DNA of 64,000 bases. Source: Modestobacter sp. VKM Ac-2977. GTDB taxonomy: Bacteria; Actinomycetota; Actinomycetes; Mycobacteriales; Geodermatophilaceae. A program made the translations under genes and the position numbers. The first letter of the stretch is position 1. The number at the start of each line of letters is the position of its first letter. The DNA lies in assembly GCF_026968045.1 (NCBI RefSeq), contig NZ_JAPVBQ010000001.1, positions 372,001 through 436,000 on the forward strand, written 5' to 3'. Positions 43,310-51,344 of the stretch are shown here, piece after piece. The notes beneath the pieces are model-generated. The model did no database searches, was not told where the DNA came from, and saw only the letters and a list, made by a program, of their open reading frames with translations.

Positions 43310-44061
43310 CCGCGCTGACGCCCCCCGTGGCCAGTCCCGATGGGGCGATCACCGACACGATCCGCCGGTTGGCCGGGGCCCAGAAGGGCGCCCAGGGTGC
43401 TCCGGCCTACTCCCGGTTCGTGAACCGGAGGCTGGGGCGGGTGCTCGCCGCCCTGGCGTTCCACGCCCGGCTCACCCCGAACGCCGTCACCGGGATCAGC
43501 GCGGTGTGCACCTTCGGCGGCATCGCCGTGCTCGCGCTGGTGCCCCCGTCCTGGCCGATGGGCGTGGCGGTCGCGCTGCTGCTGGTCGTCGGGTACGCCT
43601 TCGACTCCGCCGACGGCCAGCTGGCGCGGCTGCGGGGCGGCGGCTCCCCGGCCGGGGAGTGGCTGGACCACATGGTGGACGCGCTCAAGATCGCCAGCCT
43701 GCACCTCGCGCTGCTGATCGGCTGGTACCGCTTCGAGTACGTCGAGCGCAGCTCGTGGTTGCTGCTGCCGCTGGCCTTCTCGGTCGTGTCGGTGGTGTTG
43801 TTCTTCGCCACCCTGCTCAACGAGTCCCTGCGCGCCCAGCACGGCGCCCGCACCCGGGCGGCGTCGACCGGAGAGCGGCCCAGCGTGCTGCGTTCGTTGC
43901 TGGTCGCCCCCACCGACTACGGGGTGCTCTGCCTGGTCTTCCTGCTGCTCGGGGCGCCCTCGGCGTTCCTCTGGGCCTATGCGTTGCTCGCGGCGGTCAC
44001 GGCGGGCTTCCTGGCCCTCGCCGCCGTCCGGTGGTTCCGAGAGATGGGCAGGTTGACCTGA
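43306..44061 (+). CDS. CDP-alcohol phosphatidyltransferase family membrane enzyme
   Basis: A 251-residue integral membrane enzyme with about six helices. The family signature D(x)2DG(x)2AR(x)8G(x)3D(x)3D is complete: DSADGQLARL, then GEWLDHMVD. These enzymes move a phospho-alcohol from a CDP-activated donor to an acceptor. In this locus the role may be polymer decoration or a special lipid anchor rather than bulk phospholipid synthesis. It is translationally coupled at both ends (GTGA with the GT4 gene, TGATG with the next). A cytidylyltransferase gene at the right edge could supply the CDP substrate. Confidence 0.87.
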   Translation: MTALTPPVASPDGAITDTIRRLAGAQKGAQGAPAYSRFVNRRLGRVLAALAFHARLTPNAVTGISAVCTFGGIAVLALVPPSWPMGVAVALLLVVGYAFDSADGQLARLRGGGSPAGEWLDHMVDALKIASLHLALLIGWYRFEYVERSSWLLLPLAFSVVSVVLFFATLLNESLRAQHGARTRAASTGERPSVLRSLLVAPTDYGVLCLVFLLLGAPSAFLWAYALLAAVTAGFLALAAVRWFREMGRLT

Positions 44062-44756
44062 TGAGCGATCCCTCGACCGATGCGGCCAGCACCTCCGGCC
44101 GGACCGCCCCACGCCGGCGCCGGCTGGTCCTCGCCGGGGCGGTCCTGGTGGTGGTGGCGCTCGTGCTGTGGGGCGTCCTCACCGGTGGGGACGACGGCGG
44201 CGGTGCCCAGGCGACCGGAGAGACCTCGGCCCCTCGGTCGAGCGCCGGCGCCACGTCGGGTTCGGCGGCGAGTCCCTCGTCGGCCGCTCCGGTGCCGCCG
44301 ACGGTCAGCGCCGCCCCGGCTGCCACCGCCCCGACAGAGGGCGGCGACGAGCTCCCGCCCAGTCTGCCGCCGGTGGGTCTGACCGACTCGGCCGCCGTCG
44401 GCGACGGCGTGACCGCCGCTCTCACCGCCGTCCGCGCGATCCAGGGCGAGGGCACGGGCCCGGGCAACGTCGCCGGTCCGGCGGTGGCGGTGACGGTGCG
44501 GCTCACCAACGGGACCGCCGAACAGATCGTCCTGGACGGGGCGGTCGTCTCCCTCGCGTACACCGCCGACGCACTTCCTGCCTCGCCCCTGGACGACCCG
44601 TCTGCAGCGCCGCTGTCGGGCGTGCTGGAACCCGGCTCGTCGGCCGAGGGGGTCTACGTGTTCTCGGTCCCCGCCGATCGACGTGGCGTGGTGACCGTGG
44701 CGATCGGTCACGCCCCCGGGGTTCCCTACCTGGTCTTCACCGGCTCGGTCGACTGA
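44061..44756 (+). CDS. Single-pass membrane-anchored protein with DUF4352-like beta domain
   Basis: A 231-residue protein. An Arg-rich segment leads into one helix (LVLAGAVLVVVALVLWGVLTG) and a Ser/Ala/Pro/Thr-rich linker (~50-110). A C-terminal immunoglobulin-like beta domain follows (VTVRLTNGTAEQIVLDGAVVSL, VLEPGSSAEGVYVFSVP), similar to DUF4352/telomeric-repeat-binding-like extracellular domains. The linker is a plausible target of protein O-mannosylation. It overlaps the previous gene by one base (TGATG). Function unknown. Confidence 0.75.
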   Translation: MSDPSTDAASTSGRTAPRRRRLVLAGAVLVVVALVLWGVLTGGDDGGGAQATGETSAPRSSAGATSGSAASPSSAAPVPPTVSAAPAATAPTEGGDELPPSLPPVGLTDSAAVGDGVTAALTAVRAIQGEGTGPGNVAGPAVAVTVRLTNGTAEQIVLDGAVVSLAYTADALPASPLDDPSAAPLSGVLEPGSSAEGVYVFSVPADRRGVVTVAIGHAPGVPYLVFTGSVD

Positions 44757-44773
44757 CCCGAGGACCTCGTCCA

Positions 44774-44820
44774 GCCGACCGCCGACCGCCGGCCGCCCTG
44801 ATGCGGGCACGGCGGTCGGC
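44774..44820 (+). terminator. Hairpin terminator after the DUF4352-like gene
   Basis: GCCGACCGCCG (44774-44784, repeated at 44781-44791) pairs with CGGCGGTCGGC (44810-44820). The direct repeat in the left arm allows two registers. It lies 17 bp after the stop and separates the first transcription unit of the locus from the giant secreted-protein gene. Confidence 0.72.
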
Positions 44821-44949
44821 GGATGCCGTGCTGCCGACCCCGGCCACGGTCGGGGCATCCGCCTGAGGGGTGACCCTGCGTCACCGCAGTCCGTCGACCG
44901 GGTGCAAAACCCCAGGTAAAGCACCCGATCAGGCGACGGGTGCAGCCTG

Positions 44950-44977
44950 GTGACCCACCCTTCGTCACGCTTAGTAT
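44950..44977 (+). promoter_or_regulatory. Candidate promoter for the giant secreted protein
   Basis: GTGACC (44950-44955) and TAGTAT (44972-44977), 16 bp apart, resemble a sigma-70/HrdB-type -35 and -10. The -10 is an AT-rich island in high-GC DNA. The start codon of the next gene is 48 bp downstream. This is sequence inference only. Confidence 0.45.
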
Positions 44978-45025
44978 CGGCTGGCCCGACCGGGCACTGA
45001 CTCAGCGCGAGCGGGGACGACGAGC

Positions 45026-48000
45026 ATGGACGCAACACCGAGGACGCCCAGCCGGGTGTGGATCGCCGGACTGCTGAGCAGCCTGCTCTTCGCAGGAGTG
45101 CTCGGGGGCCTGCTGCCCGGTGGGGTGGCGCGCGCGGACACCGCTCCGCTGGAGCCCACCGCAGCGGCCACCCCCACGACGGTCGCCGCCGATGCGCTGC
45201 CCACCGTCCAGATCAACGGTGTCGCCTGGTCGCAGGTCGTCGTCGGCAACACCGTCTACGTCGCCGGGGACTTCTCCACCGCGCGCCCAGCAGGTGCGCC
45301 GGCCGGCACGCAGGAGACGGTCCGGAACAACCTCCTGGCCTACGACATCCGGAGCGGGGAGCTCATCACCTCCTTCGCCCCCGACCTCAACGGCAAGGCG
45401 CTGGTGGTGACCGCCTCGCCAGACGGCTCGCGCATCTACGTCGGCGGCGACTTCGACAAGGCCAACGGCCAGACCCGCTACCGGGTGGCTGCCTACAGCA
45501 CCGCCACCGGTGAGCTCATCGCGAACTTCCGCCCGAGCTTCAACGCCCGGGTGTACGCACTCGCCGCCACCGACGACACCGTCTACGTCGGTGGGTCCTT
45601 CACGGCCATCGGCTCGGCCAGCCGTGAGCGGCTGGCAGCGGTGGCCGCGTCCAACGGCGCGCTGCTCCCCTGGGCGCCGGTGCCCGGTGTCGGCTCGACG
45701 GACGGGAACGACCTGCCCCGGATCCGGGACGCGAACGGGCAGTACGTCGAGAACCCGCAGAACGCCAAGACGAGCAACATCGTCCTGGCGCTGGTGGTGA
45801 CCGGCGGGGGCGACCAGGTCGTCGCGGCCGGACGTTTCGACACGCTCAACGGCACCCGGTCGACCGGCGTCGGTGCGCTGGACCCGGTGACCGGCGCGAC
45901 GCGGCCCTTCGCGGTCGGCCAGCTCCTCACCAACCAGGGTGTCAACTCCGCCGTCTACAGCCTCAGCACCGACGGCACCAACGTCTACGGCACCGGGTAC
46001 GACTACTACGGCCCCGGCAACCTCGAGGGCTCCTTCGGCGCAACCGCCGACGGTGGCGTGCTGACGTCGATCAACGACTGCCACGGCGACACCTACTCCA
46101 GCTTCCCGGCCAACGGCGCGCTCTACCTGGCGTCCCACGCCCACGTCTGCAGCAACATCGGTGGCTTCCCCGAGACGGAGCCGCAGACCAAGCAGTACGC
46201 GACCGCGGTGACCACGGTCGCCACCGGCACCGTGGGCTCGGGCACCATCGACGACGCGCGCACCCTCATGGGCAAGCCGGCGGGGTCCTTGCTGCCCTGG
46301 TTCCCGACGTTCACCGCCGGCACGTACACCGGTCAGTCGCAGGCAGGGTGGTCGGTCACCGGCAACGACCAGTACGTCGTCTACGGCGGCGAGTTCCCGA
46401 AGGTCAACGGGGCCGCGCAGCAGGGGCTGGTCCGGTTCGCCGTCCCCTCGATCGCGCCCAACCGTGTCGGCCCGAGCTCAACGGGGCTCACCCCGACCGT
46501 CGTCGCCCTGTCGGCCGGCACCGCTCGGGTCAGCTGGACGACGAGCCACGACCAGGACAACGAGAACCTGACCTACCGCGTCCACCGCGACGGCGACACC
46601 ACCAGCCCGGTCCACGAGGTCACCCGGGCGTCGACCTTCTGGAACACCACGTCGCTCGCCTTCGTCGACACGGGCCTCAGCGGCGGTGAGCACACCTACC
46701 GCGTCAGCGTCACCGACCCGATGGGCAACCAGGTCACCTCCGGGTGGGTGTCGGTCGAGGTGACGGCGGGCAGTCCGTCGGAGCCGCGGCCGTACGCCCA
46801 GGCGGTCGTCGCCGACGGCGCCCAGGACTACTGGCCCCTCGGCGAGCGCTCCGGTTCCATCGCCTACGACTACGCCGGAGGGTCTGACCTGGCGGTGAAC
46901 TCCCGGGTGTTCCTGAACCACCCGGGTGCGCTCAGCGGTGACCCGGACACGTCCTTCGGCTTCGGCGGCCAGGGCCTGGCCGCGACCACCACGGCGATCC
47001 CCGGACCCAACACCTTCGCCGTCGAGGCATGGTTCCAGACCACCTCCCGCAGCGGCGGGAAGGTCGTCGGGTTCGGCAACCGGAACACCGGTGACAGCAG
47101 CAGCTACGACCGGCACGTCTACCTGGACGGCGCAGGGCGGGTCGTCTTCGGGGTGTACCCGGGCAGCGAGCAGAAGATCAGCAGCTCGGCCGGCTACAAC
47201 AACGGCGCCTGGCACCATGTCGTGGCCTCCCTCAGCCCGGCCGGCATGGCCCTCTACCTCGACGGCGAGCTGATCGGCACCAACCCGGCGGTCACAACGG
47301 GGCAGCCCTACAGCGGCTACTGGCGCATCGGCGGCGACAGCAGCTGGGGCGGCACCGGCAAGTACCTGACCGGGCGCATCGACGAGGTGGCCGTCTACCC
47401 GTCGGCCCTGTCGGCCGACGTGGTGACCAGCCACTACACGCTGGGGGCAACGGGGAAGGCGACCAACGTCGCCCCGGTGGCGTCGTTCACCTCCTCGGCG
47501 ACCTTCCTGGACGCCACCCTCGACGGCTCGGCCTCGGCCGACCGGGACGGCAGCATCGCGTCCTACGCATGGGACCTCGGCGACGGCGCGACGGCGACCG
47601 GGCGCACCACGACGCACACCTACTCGGCCGCCGGCACCTACCCGGTGACACTGACGGTGACCGACGACGACGGTGCCCGGTCGGTGGAGACCGGCGCCGT
47701 CACGGTGACCGCCCCGCCGGCGAACGTGGCGCCGTCGGCGGTGTTCAGTTCGTCGGTGGTGGGGCTGGTGGCGTCGTTCGACGGTGCGGGGTCGGCTGAT
47801 CCTGATGGGTCGGTGGCGTCCTACGACTGGGACTTCGGTGACGGTGCGAGTGGTGCCGGTGCGGCGGTGGAGCACACCTATGCCGAGGCGGGTGTGTACC
47901 AGGTCGTGCTGACGGTGACCGATGACGACGGTGCCACCGGCAGGGTCGAACAGTCGGTGACGGTGTCGGCCCCGGCGGAGCCGCCGGTCCCCGAGGTCCC

Positions 48001-49666
48001 CGAGGTCCCCGAGGTTCCCGAGGTCCCGGCGGGGGAGCCGCTGGCGGTGGACGGTTTCGAGCGGACGGTGGCCAGTGGGCTGGGTCAGGCGGAGACCGGG
48101 GGTGCGTGGTGGGTCTCCGGCGGGGTGACGTCGGTGTCGGAGGGCGCGGCGGTCCTGGAGGTGCCCAAGGCCGGTGGGTCGAGCTCGGTGTGGCTGAACT
48201 CGGTGTCGGTGCAGGACGTGGCGTTGGAGACGACGTTCTCGCTGGAGCAGGCGCCCACCGGTGGTGGGACGTACGCCTATGTCACTGCACGGCGGACGCC
48301 GGCGAACTTCTACCGGGGTGTGCTGAAGTTCCTGGCCGATGGCCGGGTGACGGTCGGGGTGTCACGGGTGGTGGCCAACAAGGAGACGACGTTGCGGTCG
48401 GTGACCGTTCCGGACCTGACGTACGTGCCGGGCACGGTGCTGCGGGTGCGGTTGGACGTCAGTGGCAGCGGCACCACCACGCTGGGCGCCAAGGTGTGGG
48501 TGGACGGCACGGCTGAGCCGGTCGACTGGCAGGTCAACGCCACCGACGACACCGCGGAGCTGCAGGCGGCCGGCGGGGTCGGGGTCTCGACCTACGTGTC
48601 GGGTTCGGCCACCGTCGTCCCGGTGCGGATGCGCGTCGACGACTTCTGGGCCGGCCCCGCCGGCACGGTGCCCGCCGCAGGGGAGGTCCCGGCGGAACCG
48701 GCGAACGTGGCGCCGTCGGCGGTGTTCAGTTCGTCGGTGGTGGGGCTGGTGGCGTCGTTCGACGGTGCGGGGTCGGCTGATCCTGATGGGTCGGTGGCGT
48801 CCTACGACTGGGACTTCGGTGACGGTGCGAGTGGTGCCGGTGCGGCGGTGGAGCACACCTATGCCGAGGCGGGTGTGTACCAGGTCGTGCTGACGGTGAC
48901 CGATGACGACGGTGCCACCGGCAGGGTCGAACAGTCGGTGACGGTGTCGGCCCCGGCGGAGCCGCCGGTCCCCGAGGTCCCCGAGGTCCCCGAGGTTCCC
49001 GAGGTCCCGGCGGGGGAGCCGCTGGCGGTGGACGGTTTCGAGCGGACGGTGGCCAGTGGGCTGGGTCAGGCGGAGACCGGGGGTGCGTGGTGGGTCTCCG
49101 GCGGGGTGACGTCGGTGTCGGAGGGCGCGGCGGTCCTGGAGGTGCCCAAGGCCGGTGGGTCGAGCTCGGTGTGGCTGAACTCGGTGTCGGTGCAGGACGT
49201 GGCGTTGGAGACGACGTTCTCGCTGGAGCAGGCGCCCACCGGTGGTGGGACGTACGCCTATGTCACTGCACGGCGGACGCCGGCGAACTTCTACCGGGGT
49301 GTGCTGAAGTTCCTGGCCGATGGCCGGGTGACGGTCGGGGTGTCACGGGTGGTGGCCAACAAGGAGACGACGTTGCGGTCGGTGACCGTTCCGGACCTGA
49401 CGTACGTGCCGGGCACGGTGCTGCGGGTGCGGTTGGACGTCAGTGGCAGCGGCACCACCACGCTGGGCGCCAAGGTGTGGGTGGACGGCACGGCTGAGCC
49501 GGTCGACTGGCAGGTCAACGCCACCGACGACACCGCGGAGCTGCAGGCGGCCGGCGGGGTCGGGGTCTCGACCTACGTGTCGGGTTCGGCCACCGTCGTC
49601 CCGGTGCGGATGCGCGTCGACGACTTCTGGGCCGGCCCCGCCGGCACGGTGCCCGCCGCGGCGTGA
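45026..49666 (+). CDS. Giant secreted multidomain protein (propeller, Fn3, LamG, PKD, duplicated jelly-roll-like modules)
   Basis: A 1546-residue exported protein. The signal peptide is VWIAGLLSSLLFAGVLGGLLPGG. Residues ~55-480 form a delta-60/PQQ-like propeller with VYVGG/VYVAGDF strands. A fibronectin-III-like domain (~490-585) and a LamG/concanavalin-type domain (~590-800, FAVEAWFQT..., WHHVVASLS) follow, then a PKD domain (~815-895). Two copies of [PKD + PEVPEVPEVP linker + ~200-residue beta module (DGFERTVASGLGQ...VRMRVDDFWAG)] cover ~898-1217 and ~1225-1544. No sortase motif or LGFP repeat ends the protein. Likely a surface adhesin or polymer-binding protein, made within the polysaccharide locus. 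Confidence 0.82.
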   Translation: MDATPRTPSRVWIAGLLSSLLFAGVLGGLLPGGVARADTAPLEPTAAATPTTVAADALPTVQINGVAWSQVVVGNTVYVAGDFSTARPAGAPAGTQETVRNNLLAYDIRSGELITSFAPDLNGKALVVTASPDGSRIYVGGDFDKANGQTRYRVAAYSTATGELIANFRPSFNARVYALAATDDTVYVGGSFTAIGSASRERLAAVAASNGALLPWAPVPGVGSTDGNDLPRIRDANGQYVENPQNAKTSNIVLALVVTGGGDQVVAAGRFDTLNGTRSTGVGALDPVTGATRPFAVGQLLTNQGVNSAVYSLSTDGTNVYGTGYDYYGPGNLEGSFGATADGGVLTSINDCHGDTYSSFPANGALYLASHAHVCSNIGGFPETEPQTKQYATAVTTVATGTVGSGTIDDARTLMGKPAGSLLPWFPTFTAGTYTGQSQAGWSVTGNDQYVVYGGEFPKVNGAAQQGLVRFAVPSIAPNRVGPSSTGLTPTVVALSAGTARVSWTTSHDQDNENLTYRVHRDGDTTSPVHEVTRASTFWNTTSLAFVDTGLSGGEHTYRVSVTDPMGNQVTSGWVSVEVTAGSPSEPRPYAQAVVADGAQDYWPLGERSGSIAYDYAGGSDLAVNSRVFLNHPGALSGDPDTSFGFGGQGLAATTTAIPGPNTFAVEAWFQTTSRSGGKVVGFGNRNTGDSSSYDRHVYLDGAGRVVFGVYPGSEQKISSSAGYNNGAWHHVVASLSPAGMALYLDGELIGTNPAVTTGQPYSGYWRIGGDSSWGGTGKYLTGRIDEVAVYPSALSADVVTSHYTLGATGKATNVAPVASFTSSATFLDATLDGSASADRDGSIASYAWDLGDGATATGRTTTHTYSAAGTYPVTLTVTDDDGARSVETGAVTVTAPPANVAPSAVFSSSVVGLVASFDGAGSADPDGSVASYDWDFGDGASGAGAAVEHTYAEAGVYQVVLTVTDDDGATGRVEQSVTVSAPAEPPVPEVPEVPEVPEVPAGEPLAVDGFERTVASGLGQAETGGAWWVSGGVTSVSEGAAVLEVPKAGGSSSVWLNSVSVQDVALETTFSLEQAPTGGGTYAYVTARRTPANFYRGVLKFLADGRVTVGVSRVVANKETTLRSVTVPDLTYVPGTVLRVRLDVSGSGTTTLGAKVWVDGTAEPVDWQVNATDDTAELQAAGGVGVSTYVSGSATVVPVRMRVDDFWAGPAGTVPAAGEVPAEPANVAPSAVFSSSVVGLVASFDGAGSADPDGSVASYDWDFGDGASGAGAAVEHTYAEAGVYQVVLTVTDDDGATGRVEQSVTVSAPAEPPVPEVPEVPEVPEVPAGEPLAVDGFERTVASGLGQAETGGAWWVSGGVTSVSEGAAVLEVPKAGGSSSVWLNSVSVQDVALETTFSLEQAPTGGGTYAYVTARRTPANFYRGVLKFLADGRVTVGVSRVVANKETTLRSVTVPDLTYVPGTVLRVRLDVSGSGTTTLGAKVWVDGTAEPVDWQVNATDDTAELQAAGGVGVSTYVSGSATVVPVRMRVDDFWAGPAGTVPAAA
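47717..49659 (+). repeat. Tandem intragenic duplication with 981-bp period, apparently identical over 962 bp
   Basis: 47717-48678 and 48698-49659 appear to be the same sequence base for base, offset by 981. They encode a PKD domain, the PEVPEVP linker and a ~200-residue beta module. A short non-identical spacer (48679-48697) separates them. Third-position identity throughout, including silent sites, points to a recent duplication or ongoing gene conversion, or to a sequence-assembly effect. Compared with neighbouring text the repeat uses more GTG/GTC-rich GGT codons. Confidence 0.9.
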
Positions 49667-49670
49667 GGAC

Positions 49671-49709
49671 GCCGGGGCAGGCCCGGGGTCGCCCCGTGCC
49701 TGCCCCGGC
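49671..49709 (+). terminator. Hairpin terminator after the giant gene
   Basis: CCGGGGCAGGC (49672-49682) pairs perfectly with GCCTGCCCCGG (49698-49708), with an inner CGGGG/CCCCG stem. It begins 5 bp after the stop. No T-run follows. The remaining ~160 bp to the flippase gene shows no further feature. Confidence 0.78.
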
Positions 49710-49871
49710 CGGGCAACCACCCCTCTTCGGATGAGGTCACCCACCGGAGAGGGGTCGGTGGCGCCCGGCGCTGGCAGCCTGGACGTGCGCGCCCACGGCC
49801 ACCGACCCGCGGCGCAGCCGCGCGGCAGCACGTCCGGCGGCGGACGTCGACAGTGGGGGAGGGCGGGCTGC

Positions 49872-51344
49872 GTGAGTCGACTGCAGGCGCCCGGGCCGCG
49901 ACCGGAGCTCACCGCAGCGGCTGCGCAGCCTGACGAGACCGGGGCGGACGGGCGCAGCGTCTGGGCCGGCATCGTCCGCAGCGGAGGCATGCGACTGCTG
50001 GTTCTCCCGGTCTCGGCCTTGCTCGGCATCGTGGTGACCCGGCTGGTCATCGACAACTACGGCGAGGCGGCCTTCGCCCAGTACGGGTTGTTGGTCGGCC
50101 TCGGGGCACTGCTGCCGTTCGCCGACCTGGGGATGTCGGCTGCGGTGATGAACGCCGTCGGTGCTGCCCGGTCCCCGGGGACCGACGACCACGTCCGGGC
50201 GGTCCTGCTCACCGCCGTCCGCGTGCTGATCGGATCGGCCGCTGTGCTCTCGGCGGTGGCCGTGACCGTCACGCTGCTGGGACTCTGGCCGGCCCTGCTG
50301 GGGCCGGCGCTGCTGCCGGACACCGGCCCGCTGGCGGCGATGGCCTGCCTGCTGTTCATCGCGGTGGCCATGCCGATGGGCATCGGCCAGCGGGTGCTGT
50401 CCGGACTGGGGCGCAACCACGTGTCCATCGCCCTGTTCGGCCTGCAGACGCCGCTGGTCCTCCTCGTGCTCGTCGGGTTCCTGTGGGTGGGGGTCCCGGC
50501 CGGCTCGGCCATGGCGGTCGTCCCGTACGGCACGACCTTCGTCCTCGCGATCGTCTGCACGATCGTGGCGGCCCGAGCGATCCGACCGGCAGCACGCGAC
50601 GTCCTGCGCCGGGTACGGCACGTCCGCACCCAGCACGGTGCCCGGGTCTTCGGCGTCGCCTGGCCGATGCTGGTGCAGATGATCGCGCTGCCGATCGCGA
50701 TGCAGAGCGACCGGATCGTGCTCAGTCACCGCGCGGGAGTCGGCGAGCTCGCCGAGTACAACCTCGCCGCCCAGATGTTCGTACCGATCTGGGCGGTGGT
50801 GAGCTCCGCCGGGGTCACGCTGTGGCCGGTGTTCGCCCGTGCCCGGGCTCGCGGCGTCCGTCACTCCCCGGTGCCGATGGCCTGGGCCTTCGCTGGGCTG
50901 GCCGCCGGGATGGCGGTGCTGGTCGCGGCGGCATCGCCGTTCCTCGCCGACCTGGCCTCTGGCGGCAGGATCGAGCTCGGTGGCCTGCTGGTCGGGAGCT
51001 TCGCGGTGCTGATGGTCCTCCAGGGGGCGAAGTACCCCCTGGGCATGTACATGACCGATGCCCGCGGGCTCCGCTTCCAGGCGCTGATGATCGTGGCGAT
51101 GCTGCCACTGAACGTCGGGCTGTCGTGGTGGCTGGCCGGCCCGCTCGGAGCGGCCGGTCCGGTGCTCGGCTCGGTCATCGGGGTGGCCGCTTCCCAGGTG
51201 CTGGGCAACCTGCTGTACGTCCGCCGGGCACTGCGGGCCGCTGGGCGCGATGCGGCCCCGGCCGGGCCCGAGCCGGAGGCGGCAGTGGCTGCCGACCGGC
51301 CCGACCGCGTGTCCGTCGCCGACGAGGAGGGGCGGTCGCGGTGA
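49872..51344 (+). CDS. Wzx-like polysaccharide flippase
   Basis: A 490-residue MATE/MOP-superfamily membrane protein with about 12-14 helices. The N-terminal segment (MRLLVLPVSALLGIVVTRLVIDNYGEAAFAQYGLL split across TM1) and a central VFGVAWPMLVQMIALPIAMQSDRIVLS are typical of lipid-linked oligosaccharide flippases. It would turn undecaprenyl-linked repeat units to the outer face. GTG 49872 has GAGGG 8 nt upstream. The stop overlaps the next start (GTGA), opening a three-gene coupled unit. Confidence 0.88.
   Translation: MSRLQAPGPRPELTAAAAQPDETGADGRSVWAGIVRSGGMRLLVLPVSALLGIVVTRLVIDNYGEAAFAQYGLLVGLGALLPFADLGMSAAVMNAVGAARSPGTDDHVRAVLLTAVRVLIGSAAVLSAVAVTVTLLGLWPALLGPALLPDTGPLAAMACLLFIAVAMPMGIGQRVLSGLGRNHVSIALFGLQTPLVLLVLVGFLWVGVPAGSAMAVVPYGTTFVLAIVCTIVAARAIRPAARDVLRRVRHVRTQHGARVFGVAWPMLVQMIALPIAMQSDRIVLSHRAGVGELAEYNLAAQMFVPIWAVVSSAGVTLWPVFARARARGVRHSPVPMAWAFAGLAAGMAVLVAAASPFLADLASGGRIELGGLLVGSFAVLMVLQGAKYPLGMYMTDARGLRFQALMIVAMLPLNVGLSWWLAGPLGAAGPVLGSVIGVAASQVLGNLLYVRRALRAAGRDAAPAGPEPEAAVAADRPDRVSVADEEGRSR

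Noticed and set aside
47990-48030. GAGGTCCCC-type short tandem repeats
   Set aside because: They encode the PEVPEVPEVP linker inside the larger duplication, not an independent repeat element.
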